A DNA stretch of 26,044 nucleotides, taken from positions 22,191 to 48,234 of the forward strand of contig LCGX01000010.1 in assembly GCA_001000035.1 (NCBI GenBank). The letters run 5' to 3'. Below the pieces are notes generated by a model. The model had not been told where the DNA came from. It did not search any database and saw only the letters and a program-made list of their open reading frames with translations. Shown one piece after another: positions 13,898 to 21,111 of this stretch. The number at the start of each line of letters is the position of its first letter. The stretch's first letter is position 1. A program made the translations under genes and the position numbers. The stretch is from Candidatus Nomurabacteria bacterium GW2011_GWF2_43_8 (lineage in GTDB: Bacteria; Patescibacteriota; Minisyncoccia; Phycocordibacterales; UBA9973).

Positions 13898-15889
13898 CTA
13901 ATTGTTAGTATTATTGGAAGACGGAGCGGGAACGGAAGCGGAATTGTTTGGAGAGTCAAGATATTTTATGAAGTTTTGTGCTTCGACAAAATCCCCTTTC
14001 AAAGAAAGAGCTATATTGGCATAATTTCTCGCTTCTTCCATCTTTCCATCGGCTAAGGAAGCATTGGCCATAGAAAGCTTCAGGCCGGGATTAAGCGGAT
14101 TCAAATCGGAGGCTTTCTGGTACATTTCAACCGCTTTGCCATAAGCGTCTTTTCCTCCCAACACTCCGGCTGTCTGATACACCAAACCGAGCAATTCAAA
14201 GTTTAGATAATTAGACGAATTGTATTCCGCGGCCATTTGCGCACTTCGAACTGCCTGATTAAAACTTGCCTGTAGATCTGTTTTTTCTTCTTCCGTCAGA
14301 GTTGAACCCTTGTTAGCTAAAGTATTGAGTTTAACAAGATATATCTGCGAATAGGTGCGCAAATATAAATCATTTGAATGCAAAGAAAGAGCTTTGCTAA
14401 TGTAGCTCTCAGCCAAAGGAACGGTCTCCGCTATGAGCGCTTTTCTGAAGTAAGGTACGGAAGCGAAGCGTTCTATATACTTAAACGAAACTGCGACGGA
14501 AAAAATCACCACCACGATAAGAAAAAGTATGGAGAAAAAGCTTTTTCTGTGATCATCCAAAAACGTTATAGCTATTTCCTTATTAGAGCTGGAAGCAACC
14601 AATCCGATAAATACTCCCGTAAAAGCAAATGACAGTAAAAATATCACAATCCCCGTTGAATAAAAGAACGAAGAGACGAACAGATAAAGGGACAGCACAA
14701 AAACAGCCATCATTTCCCAATTAACCCCGTTTTTAACGCTGAAAAATACCGACCTCACTCCGATAACCAAGAATAAAATCAGAAAAACGAGCCAAGCAAG
14801 AATACTAAGGCCTCCAGTGGTAGTCATTAAAGTCGGCAGAAGTCCGGAACCGGAATTAAAATAAACATCCCAGACATCATTTCCGTATACTTTTGTCGTG
14901 TTTATCGCTATTGGTTTGTACATTGACCATGCTTCTCCGAATCTGTTCGGGCCGACACCAAAAACAGGATCTTTCGCAAGTACTCCCTTGGTTATGGACA
15001 TAGTTGTCGAAAGAAGAGGACTGATTTCGGTATTGGCCACCCGCAAACGGTCGGGAATAAAACCCGTGATAAAATTCCCGGATATAAAAAATAATAAAGA
15101 TATCAAAACGACCACAAAGGAAATTATCGGAAAATGTCTTTTTGTTTCCTCATCTACATTATTATGAAGAGTGATGGAAGTTTTATAAACAAAAATAATC
15201 AAAGCGGAAATCCCGAGAAGCATCCAGACCAGCGGAAAGTTGATTACCATTGCCAATAATATCGAGAGCAAAATAAATATTTCCAGTAAAATCTTTCCTA
15301 TTCTGGAAATTGGGAAAAATTCAATGACTAAAAGAAACATCAGGGCGGAAAATCCGGCAAAAAGTCCGAGAGCGTTCCAGGACCCGAAAACATTGCCGGT
15401 CTGCCCGCTTAAGGTTCCAAGCGACAGAATATTGGGCATAAACAAGTGGGTGCTTTGAAAAACGAGGACCAGAGCCGAGGATAATATTGTTCCCAGCAGG
15501 ACTATCTTCGCCTGCCGGGGGGTCCGAAAAACGGTTGAAGAGAGAAGCATTAAAACAAAAGCCGAAAAAATAAACCAGAAGCTGCCGATATCAAACATGG
15601 TGCCAAATAAAGATACCTGTGAGTTTGTGGAAAAAAGAGAGGAAAGCAAGAATGCCAAAACTATGCCAAACCCCGAAACTAAAAGCCAGGACTTAGAAAA
15701 AACTATTTTTCCGTCGAGAAATCTGGCTATTGCCCAAAAAATCACGCAGGCCAGGAGTCCCACGACTAAAAGCAACCCTTTAGAAGTTTCAACCGGGATG
15801 TTGGTAAAGGGCAGGAAGAAAAGAGGTAATAACACTACTGTTAAAAACAGTGACAAAAAAGAAAGCTTATTAAATATGTTTGAATGCAT
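13898..15889 (-). CDS. O-antigen-ligase-like membrane protein with C-terminal TPR repeats
   Basis: 663 aa. About 12 hydrophobic helices fill residues 10-475, with a large external loop (about 275-360). The GNVFGSWNALGLFAGF segment and general layout match the O-antigen ligase/polymerase (WaaL/Wzy) superfamily. The C-terminus (about 480-645) has helical repeats with TPR features, for example the AYGKAVEMYQKASDLNPLNP unit, and a Ser/Asn-rich tail. Such proteins transfer lipid-linked glycans onto an acceptor such as lipid, S-layer or pilin-like protein. It is co-transcribed with murJ, which would flip the lipid-linked donor. The start is set by a -10 located 7 nt before ATG 15889. Confidence 0.8.
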   Translation of the reverse strand: MHSNIFNKLSFLSLFLTVVLLPLFFLPFTNIPVETSKGLLLVVGLLACVIFWAIARFLDGKIVFSKSWLLVSGFGIVLAFLLSSLFSTNSQVSLFGTMFDIGSFWFIFSAFVLMLLSSTVFRTPRQAKIVLLGTILSSALVLVFQSTHLFMPNILSLGTLSGQTGNVFGSWNALGLFAGFSALMFLLVIEFFPISRIGKILLEIFILLSILLAMVINFPLVWMLLGISALIIFVYKTSITLHNNVDEETKRHFPIISFVVVLISLLFFISGNFITGFIPDRLRVANTEISPLLSTTMSITKGVLAKDPVFGVGPNRFGEAWSMYKPIAINTTKVYGNDVWDVYFNSGSGLLPTLMTTTGGLSILAWLVFLILFLVIGVRSVFFSVKNGVNWEMMAVFVLSLYLFVSSFFYSTGIVIFLLSFAFTGVFIGLVASSSNKEIAITFLDDHRKSFFSILFLIVVVIFSVAVSFKYIERFASVPYFRKALIAETVPLAESYISKALSLHSNDLYLRTYSQIYLVKLNTLANKGSTLTEEEKTDLQASFNQAVRSAQMAAEYNSSNYLNFELLGLVYQTAGVLGGKDAYGKAVEMYQKASDLNPLNPGLKLSMANASLADGKMEEARNYANIALSLKGDFVEAQNFIKYLDSPNNSASVPAPSSNNTNN

Positions 15890-15896
15890 ATTCTTT

Positions 15897-15905
15897 ATTA
15901 TACCA
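15897..15905 (-). promoter_or_regulatory. Leaderless promoter of the ligase-murJ operon
   Basis: TGGTATAAT on the minus strand (hexamer 15897-15902), with 7 nt to ATG 15889. No convincing -35 is seen. It lies between the leuS stop (15925) and this gene. Confidence 0.6.
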
Positions 15906-15924
15906 CTTTAATAAATAAAAACAG

Positions 15925-18720
15925 CTATACGACTATGTTAATAAGTCTATTTTTTACGTAAATAACTTTCTTCGCGCTTTCCCCAGCCAAATACCGCAAA
16001 ACGGCTTCGTTTGCCAGGGCCCGTTTTTTTATTTCTTCCTCATCGCTGTCGGCCTTTATCATAATCTCAGCCCTAACTTTGCCGTTTATTTGCAGGGCTA
16101 TTGTTACTTCTTCGTCCCGAATCAGGTTTTCGTCCCACTTCGGCCAATCAGAAAGATGAATGGATTTTTTGTGTCCAAGATTGCGCCAAATCTCTTCGGC
16201 AATATGCGGGGCAAAAGGAGAAAGAATCAGCAGAAACTTTTCATACACTTCCTGCGATATAAACTCTGATTTTCCGGCTTCATTTACAAAAATCATAAGC
16301 GCGGAGATAGCTGTGTTAAATTTCATTTCTTCAATATCTTCCGTCGTCTTTTTTACAGTTTTTTCAATTTCAAATTCCGTATATTTCTTGTTTTTTTGCA
16401 CTTTATATTGCATGCTCCACACGCGCTCCAAAAATCTGCGCGGACCGATAATCGCTTCTTCGCTCCAAGCAATGGCTTGATCGAATGGCCCCATAAACAT
16501 CTCATACAAGCGCAGAGTGTCCGCCCCGTATCTTTTTACGATATCGTCTGGATTTATTACATTGCCTCGCGACTTGGACATCTTTTCCCCCCCCTCCGCC
16601 AAAATGAGCCCGTGTGAAGTGCGCTTTTTGTATGGTTCGGAAGTCGACACGAGACCTAAATCAAACAGGAACTTGTGCCAAAAACGCGAATATAAAAGGT
16701 GTAAAGTCGTGTGCTCGTGACCTCCGTTATACCAGTCAACCGGCGTCCAATATTTCAAGTTTTTTTTGTCGGCAAATGCTTTGCTGTTTTTCGGATCGGT
16801 ATACCGGAGGTAATACCAGCTTGAACCCGCCCAGTTCGGCATCGTATCGGTTTCCCTTTTGGCCGGCCCTTTGCATTTCGGACATTTTGTGTTCACCCAT
16901 TTCGCGATATTGGCAAGCGGGGACTCCCCGCTGTCCGTCGGCTGATAATTTTTGACCTTCGGTAATTCCACCGGTAAATCTTTTTCCGGCACCGGCACTA
17001 TGCCACACTTATTACAGAAAATAACCGGTATTGGCTCGCCCCCCCAGTCGCGAAGCTTGAAGGTTATTTTTTCCTTTCCCCCGACAAATTTAATGATTTC
17101 CTTTTTGGCTTTTTGGGAATCCTGGCCGGAAAATTTACCGGAATTGGCAAGTATGCCATCGCTCATATAAACAATATCTTTTTGTAATAATTTCCAATCT
17201 CGTATTTGTCCTTCTGGCGTCAAAAGTTTTTCAATTTCATCTGGTTTAAGCCATATTACATCATGTTTGGCCTTTCCCTCCAACTCGTCTATTTCTACCT
17301 GTTCTCCATTTTCTAATTCAAAATAAAAATTCGTAAAATGTGCAAAGCGATTTTCTTTTTTTTGTCCGTGATAAAATTTACTATGAGTATTTGGTAATGT
17401 TTTTGTAAGTTTTAAATTTAAAAATCCGGTTTCCTCGCGTATCTCATGCCTGGCAGCAGCTTCTGGAGTTTGCCCCTTTTCTATTCCTCCAGTAACAAAA
17501 GTCACCCACGGAACTGTTTTCCATTTGAGCGCCAAATATTTATCTTCTGACCAATGTTTAATTATTGCCGATATCGCGTTACGTTCTACAAACGGTAAAC
17601 CTTCCTCAAATTTAGCAATAAAAATTGGTTCAATAACATTTTTTATCTCTAGTCCATATTTCTTCGCAAAAGCAAAATCTCGCTCGTCGTGCGCCGGGAC
17701 GGCCATAATTGCCCCCGTACCATAATGCGGAAGCACATAATCGGCAATCCAAATCGGAATCTTTTCTTTGTTGGCGGGGTTGATGGCCTTGATTCCTTTT
17801 AACTCCACGCCGGTTTTAACTTTTTCATCATTGGTTCTTTCTATTTCGGTTTTCTTCCTTGCGGATGCAACATATTCTTTTATTTCTTTGCTATTTAATG
17901 ACCTATCGTCAAGAAACGACATAAAAGCATGTTCCGGTGACAATACAAGATATGTTGCGCCAAAAATCGTATCCGGTCGCGTAGTGAAAACTTTAATTTT
18001 CTTGTCTGATCCTTTTATTTCAAAATCGATTTCCGCGCCTTCGCTTCGGCCGATCCAATTTCTCTGCGAGAGTTTTATTTGAGGAAGATAGTCCACCGTA
18101 TCCAGATCCTTATCTAGCCGATCGGCGTATTTGGTGATGCCAAGCATCCACTGCTCCTTTTCCCTTTTTTCCACCGAAGTGCCACATCGTTCGCAATTTC
18201 CGCCAACGACTTCTTCGTTCGCCAGCCCTATCTTATCCTTCGGGCACCAATTAATCGCTATTTTGGCCTTATATGCCAAACCTTTTTTGAGAAACTGCAA
18301 GAATATCCACTGCGTCCATTTGTAATATTTTGGGTCGGTAGTATACACTTCCCGCGACCAGTCAAAAGATATGCCGAGAGATTTTATTTGCCGGCGGAAA
18401 GTATCACTGTTTTTTTTAGTGACTATTCTCGGATCTTTTCCCGTTTTTATCGCATAATTTTCCGTTGGCAAACCGAAGGCATCCCAGCCGATTGGATAAA
18501 GCACGTTGTACCCCTCCAATCTTCTCTTTCTGGAAATCACGTCCATGCCGATATACGGCCGCGGATGTCCCACGTGCAACCCATCACCGGAAGGATACGG
18601 GAATTCTATCAAGCTGTAATATTTCGGCTTTTTGGAAAAATCTTTCGCTTGATATATTCTTTTTTTCTCCCAGTCAGTTTGCCACTTCTTCTCTATCTTT
18701 TTGTGGTCGTATTCTCTCAT
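15925..18720 (-). CDS. leuS: Leucyl-tRNA synthetase with an inserted Nudix domain
   Basis: 931 aa; charges tRNA-Leu with leucine. The Rossmann core has HVGH (49-52) and KMSKS (713-717). A CxxC...CxxC zinc motif lies near 159-179. The CP1 editing domain (about 220-365) has the threonine-rich TTRPDTIFGATY and AVPAHDERDFAF with the editing aspartate. C-terminal anticodon-binding domains follow. A Nudix-like domain is inserted at about 366-514, with a Nudix box at 411-433. The segment after LRDW that is normally SRQxYWG is missing: the chain reads LRDWGGEPIP (556-565). It follows the DUF5671 gene by 9 nt on the minus strand. Confidence 0.95.
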   Translation of the reverse strand: MREYDHKKIEKKWQTDWEKKRIYQAKDFSKKPKYYSLIEFPYPSGDGLHVGHPRPYIGMDVISRKRRLEGYNVLYPIGWDAFGLPTENYAIKTGKDPRIVTKKNSDTFRRQIKSLGISFDWSREVYTTDPKYYKWTQWIFLQFLKKGLAYKAKIAINWCPKDKIGLANEEVVGGNCERCGTSVEKREKEQWMLGITKYADRLDKDLDTVDYLPQIKLSQRNWIGRSEGAEIDFEIKGSDKKIKVFTTRPDTIFGATYLVLSPEHAFMSFLDDRSLNSKEIKEYVASARKKTEIERTNDEKVKTGVELKGIKAINPANKEKIPIWIADYVLPHYGTGAIMAVPAHDERDFAFAKKYGLEIKNVIEPIFIAKFEEGLPFVERNAISAIIKHWSEDKYLALKWKTVPWVTFVTGGIEKGQTPEAAARHEIREETGFLNLKLTKTLPNTHSKFYHGQKKENRFAHFTNFYFELENGEQVEIDELEGKAKHDVIWLKPDEIEKLLTPEGQIRDWKLLQKDIVYMSDGILANSGKFSGQDSQKAKKEIIKFVGGKEKITFKLRDWGGEPIPVIFCNKCGIVPVPEKDLPVELPKVKNYQPTDSGESPLANIAKWVNTKCPKCKGPAKRETDTMPNWAGSSWYYLRYTDPKNSKAFADKKNLKYWTPVDWYNGGHEHTTLHLLYSRFWHKFLFDLGLVSTSEPYKKRTSHGLILAEGGEKMSKSRGNVINPDDIVKRYGADTLRLYEMFMGPFDQAIAWSEEAIIGPRRFLERVWSMQYKVQKNKKYTEFEIEKTVKKTTEDIEEMKFNTAISALMIFVNEAGKSEFISQEVYEKFLLILSPFAPHIAEEIWRNLGHKKSIHLSDWPKWDENLIRDEEVTIALQINGKVRAEIMIKADSDEEEIKKRALANEAVLRYLAGESAKKVIYVKNRLINIVV
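17179..17625 (-). other. Nudix domain inserted in LeuS
   Basis: Residues 366-514 of LeuS. The box reads GGIEKGQTPEAAA...REETGF: against G-x5-E-x7-R-E-U-x-E-E-x-G-U the first E is Q and the R is H, while the metal-binding EE-x-G core is kept. A WLKPDEIEKLL segment near 490-500 matches the usual Nudix C-terminal helix. The insert sits where CP1 returns to the catalytic core. Confidence 0.85.
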
Positions 18721-18729
18721 ACCTAAACT

Positions 18730-19767
18730 TTAATAATTCTCTGGTTTGGGAAAAGGCGGGTACATATCTTTGTCGATTGTCCGGATGAAACAGGTGCGCC
18801 CCTCCTGATGATCCCATGATTCGTTGTTGCCTCCGCCGGGATAAGGATAAGAAGTTTTAGCAACCCGAGTGTCTGTGTTAACAATCATCGGAAATACTTC
18901 GCCCCCGCCATACTCGCGCCAGCCCTTCGGCATCGGCAGAGAGAAAATCGCGCATAGCTCAAAGGACATTGATCCCTTGACCGTGTATTCATACTTTTTC
19001 CCTTTTTCAAATTCCGGCTCCACCGGCAGAGACCAGCCGGAAAGCGGATTAGCCAATTCTTCTAGGTTTACCGGCAATTTTTCCTTCTGCTGCCAGTAAT
19101 TTATCACCTGCCATTGAATATTTTGCAGGTCGCCTACTCTTCTGTCGTCTAGGCGGAGCAATCTTTGATTCATAGGACTACCGATAATCATGAAGCTGTA
19201 ACCAACCGAAGCTACAACAAGTATAATACCTGCAATTCCAAAAATCATACCAATTTTAGATTTATTTTCTTCTCTTTCTTTAAGGGCGGATATGTAGTAA
19301 AAACCCACCAGCACGGCTACCAACAAAACAGTCAGGACCTTGTAAATAAACCTAGATGTAATCTCTCCAGAGATAAAATAACGTACTAGAGTTACGAGAT
19401 CAACAACTATCACTACAGATGAAAGAAACAATATAATATATATTACCCATCTTCGAAAAAACCTATCCCATAGTGCAATATTCATTCTATACAGCTTGTT
19501 CCAAAAATAAGACACTACTAGAAAAACGGGAAAGATAATAATGAGGGTAGCGAGAGACATACGAATACTTTCATAATCGTAAGTCGAATACCCGTATTGG
19601 TAGCTGGAATTCAAAACATCCGGAAAACGCTTGTCGAGCGTCGCAAAAACAAGATTCAAAAACGAAACGACCGAAGTTATTAATGTTATTAATATACCCA
19701 AACACACAAAAAAGAATCCTACATTAAACTTTGGCGGGCTTATTGTAATATTTGTTTGTGTTTCCAT
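18730..19767 (-). CDS. DUF5671 membrane protein with an external C-terminal domain
   Basis: 345 aa from ATG 19767. About six hydrophobic helices occupy residues 15-215 with the GYSTYDYESIRMSLATLIIIFPVFLVV pattern that I associate with DUF5671, a family of unknown function. After the last helix, a domain of about 120 residues begins RLLRLDDRRVGDLQNIQWQVINYW. This resembles the mature part of type IV pilin/GspG-like proteins, followed by Gly/Pro/Tyr-rich sequence with two cysteines. I chose ATG 19767, not 19965: the longer frame adds 66 unrelated residues, and a TATAAT lies 7 nt before 19767. It is the first gene of an operon with leuS. Confidence 0.75.
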   Translation of the reverse strand: METQTNITISPPKFNVGFFFVCLGILITLITSVVSFLNLVFATLDKRFPDVLNSSYQYGYSTYDYESIRMSLATLIIIFPVFLVVSYFWNKLYRMNIALWDRFFRRWVIYIILFLSSVVIVVDLVTLVRYFISGEITSRFIYKVLTVLLVAVLVGFYYISALKEREENKSKIGMIFGIAGIILVVASVGYSFMIIGSPMNQRLLRLDDRRVGDLQNIQWQVINYWQQKEKLPVNLEELANPLSGWSLPVEPEFEKGKKYEYTVKGSMSFELCAIFSLPMPKGWREYGGGEVFPMIVNTDTRVAKTSYPYPGGGNNESWDHQEGRTCFIRTIDKDMYPPFPKPENY

Positions 19768-19774
19768 AATTTTT

Positions 19775-19802
19775 ATTATATCATATACAGAGTACATAAC
19801 AA
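19775..19802 (-). promoter_or_regulatory. Leaderless promoter of the DUF5671-leuS operon
   Basis: TTGTTA (19797-19802), 16-bp spacer ending in TGA, TATAAT (19775-19780), 7 nt to ATG 19767. It occupies most of the 46-bp gap to the divergent gene at 19814, so the two genes probably share this control region. Confidence 0.6.
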
Positions 19803-19813
19803 ATACACAAGTT

Positions 19814-20143
19814 ATGAGGAGAAAATTCGAGAATTTTTCAAGGAAATTAACACGCTGGATTGGTTCGCCCCAATCCATCTTGGTGCATACTGTCTTTTTT
19901 GTGGGAATGTTTTTCTTGCGGTTTGAAGGTTTTTCCTCCTCCGATATTCTTTTGATATTGACCACGATAGTTTCCCTAGAAGCGATCTATCTCTCTATTT
20001 TTATCCAAATGACGGTAAACAGACATGCTCAAGAGCTTGAGGAAGTTTCGGAAGATATAGAGGAGATTCAGGAAAACGTGGAAGAGATCCAGGAAGATGT
20101 TGAGGAAATACAGGAAGAAGCCAAGGAAATAACTAATCCTTAG
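19814..20143 (+). CDS. DUF1003-like membrane protein with heptad-repeat coiled coil
   Basis: 109 aa from ATG 19814. A basic N-terminus with WIGSPQSILVHTVFF is followed by two hydrophobic helices (about 19-38 and 44-68). The loop FEGFSSSDILLILTTIVSLEAIYLS and the QMTVNR exit fit the DUF1003 family. A highly acidic C-terminal coiled coil (72-107) is built of tandem seven-residue units of the EEIQEDV type and should project into the cytoplasm. Function is unknown; the helix could zip to another acidic/basic helix or be a dimer stalk. ATG 19814 fits the family better than 19631, which would run antisense through the neighbouring gene. It is the only large plus-strand gene here and converges on the methyltransferase gene with a 4-bp stop overlap. 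Confidence 0.78.
   Translation: MRRKFENFSRKLTRWIGSPQSILVHTVFFVGMFFLRFEGFSSSDILLILTTIVSLEAIYLSIFIQMTVNRHAQELEEVSEDIEEIQENVEEIQEDVEEIQEEAKEITNP
20050..20130 (+). repeat. Degenerate 21-nt tandem repeat encoding EEIQEDV heptads
   Basis: Three to four in-frame units of 21 nt with diverged third positions (GAGGAGATT, GAAGAGATCC, GAGGAAATAC), consistent with old duplication kept by selection for a coiled coil. Confidence 0.6.
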
Positions 20144-21048
20144 CTCTTGAACCAAAGCGCCGTATTGGCAAGAGGAATCATGCGATTGTTTGATTTTTCC
20201 AAAATGCAAAGCTCGCCTTGCTCCACCTTTCCTCCGAAATCTTTCAAGGCATCTGCTAGCGCGTAACCCAAAGAAAGCGATAAGGAATCAGTCGCATAAG
20301 AAGTCAAAATTATAAAAAGCGGTTTGTCGCTCAATACTTTTTTCACTCGAGAAAGAAGCTTCGGCAACATTTCTTCAATTTTCCAAACTTCCCCCTTCGG
20401 TCCCCGGCCAAATTTTGGCGGATCCATAATCACGCAGTCATATTTGTTTCCTCTTTTTTCTTCTCTCTCTAAAAACTTTATCGCATCGTCTTCAATAATT
20501 CGCATAGGTGCTTCGGCCAGTTCAGCATTTAATTTTTGATTTTCTTTGGCCCAATTTAAAGTTTGTTTGGAAGCGTCCAAATGCGTCACCTCCGCGCCGG
20601 CGCGCAAAGCGAACAAACTGGCTACGCCGGTATAACCAAATAAGTTCAAAAATTTTACCTGTCCGCCTTTGGCAGATTTTTCTTCCTTTATTACCTTTTC
20701 TATAAAATCCCAATGACTCGCCTGCTCCGGAAAAAAACCAAGATGCCGAAAAGGCGTAGGCGAAGCTAAAAACTTGATACCTTTATAGAACATTTCCCAT
20801 TTGGGCTTGATTTTATTGGTTATTTTCCAACCTCTCTTGGCTCCCTCTTTCGAGTTCCAAAATTTACCGTCTGCATTTTTCCAAGTTTTCTGCACTTCCT
20901 TTGTCAGTGTCTTCGACCACACAGCGTCTTCATACGGCCGGATAAAAGTGTACGGACCGAATCTTTCCAGCTTCTTCCCTTCTCCTGTATCCAGAAGTTC
21001 ATAATCAACCCAATCTTTTGAATAAAAAATTTTAATTTCGTTCTTCAT
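20140..21048 (-). CDS. Class I SAM-dependent RNA methyltransferase (RlmI/RlmK-like)
   Basis: 302 aa. The N-terminal part has a PUA-like or substrate-binding beta region (about 1-95, YELLDTGEGKKLERFG-YTFIRP). The Rossmann-type methyltransferase core has motif I LNLFGYTGVAS (134-144), D158 closing the second strand, an acidic EDDAI (186-190) and motif IV DPPKFGRGPKGE (209-220). DPPKF is typical of the rRNA cytosine-C5/guanine-N2 methyltransferases of the RlmI/RlmK group. The target base cannot be read from sequence. The gene lies downstream of ychF, separated by a 36-bp palindrome, and converges with the DUF1003-like gene. No good Shine-Dalgarno or clear promoter is visible before ATG 21048. 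Confidence 0.85.
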   Translation of the reverse strand: MKNEIKIFYSKDWVDYELLDTGEGKKLERFGPYTFIRPYEDAVWSKTLTKEVQKTWKNADGKFWNSKEGAKRGWKITNKIKPKWEMFYKGIKFLASPTPFRHLGFFPEQASHWDFIEKVIKEEKSAKGGQVKFLNLFGYTGVASLFALRAGAEVTHLDASKQTLNWAKENQKLNAELAEAPMRIIEDDAIKFLEREEKRGNKYDCVIMDPPKFGRGPKGEVWKIEEMLPKLLSRVKKVLSDKPLFIILTSYATDSLSLSLGYALADALKDFGGKVEQGELCILEKSNNRMIPLANTALWFKS

Positions 21049-21063
21049 AATATAATGAACCTT

Positions 21064-21099
21064 TGCTTAAGATTTCCGCATATGCGGAAATCTTAAGCA
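21064..21099. repeat. Perfect 36-bp palindrome between ychF and the methyltransferase gene
   Basis: TGCTTAAGATTTCCGCAT (21064-21081) is followed directly by its exact reverse complement (21082-21099), with no spacer and no mismatch. In RNA it would form a hairpin of about 16 bp with a tight loop. It is not followed by a T-run in either direction, so a simple intrinsic terminator is unlikely. It lies 12 bp after the ychF stop and 15 bp before the methyltransferase start. Confidence 0.9.
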
Positions 21100-21111
21100 C
21101 TATAAATAAAT

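Noticed and set aside
21064..21099. Intrinsic terminator of ychF
   Set aside because: The hairpin is followed by AAAGG on the minus strand, not a T-run.
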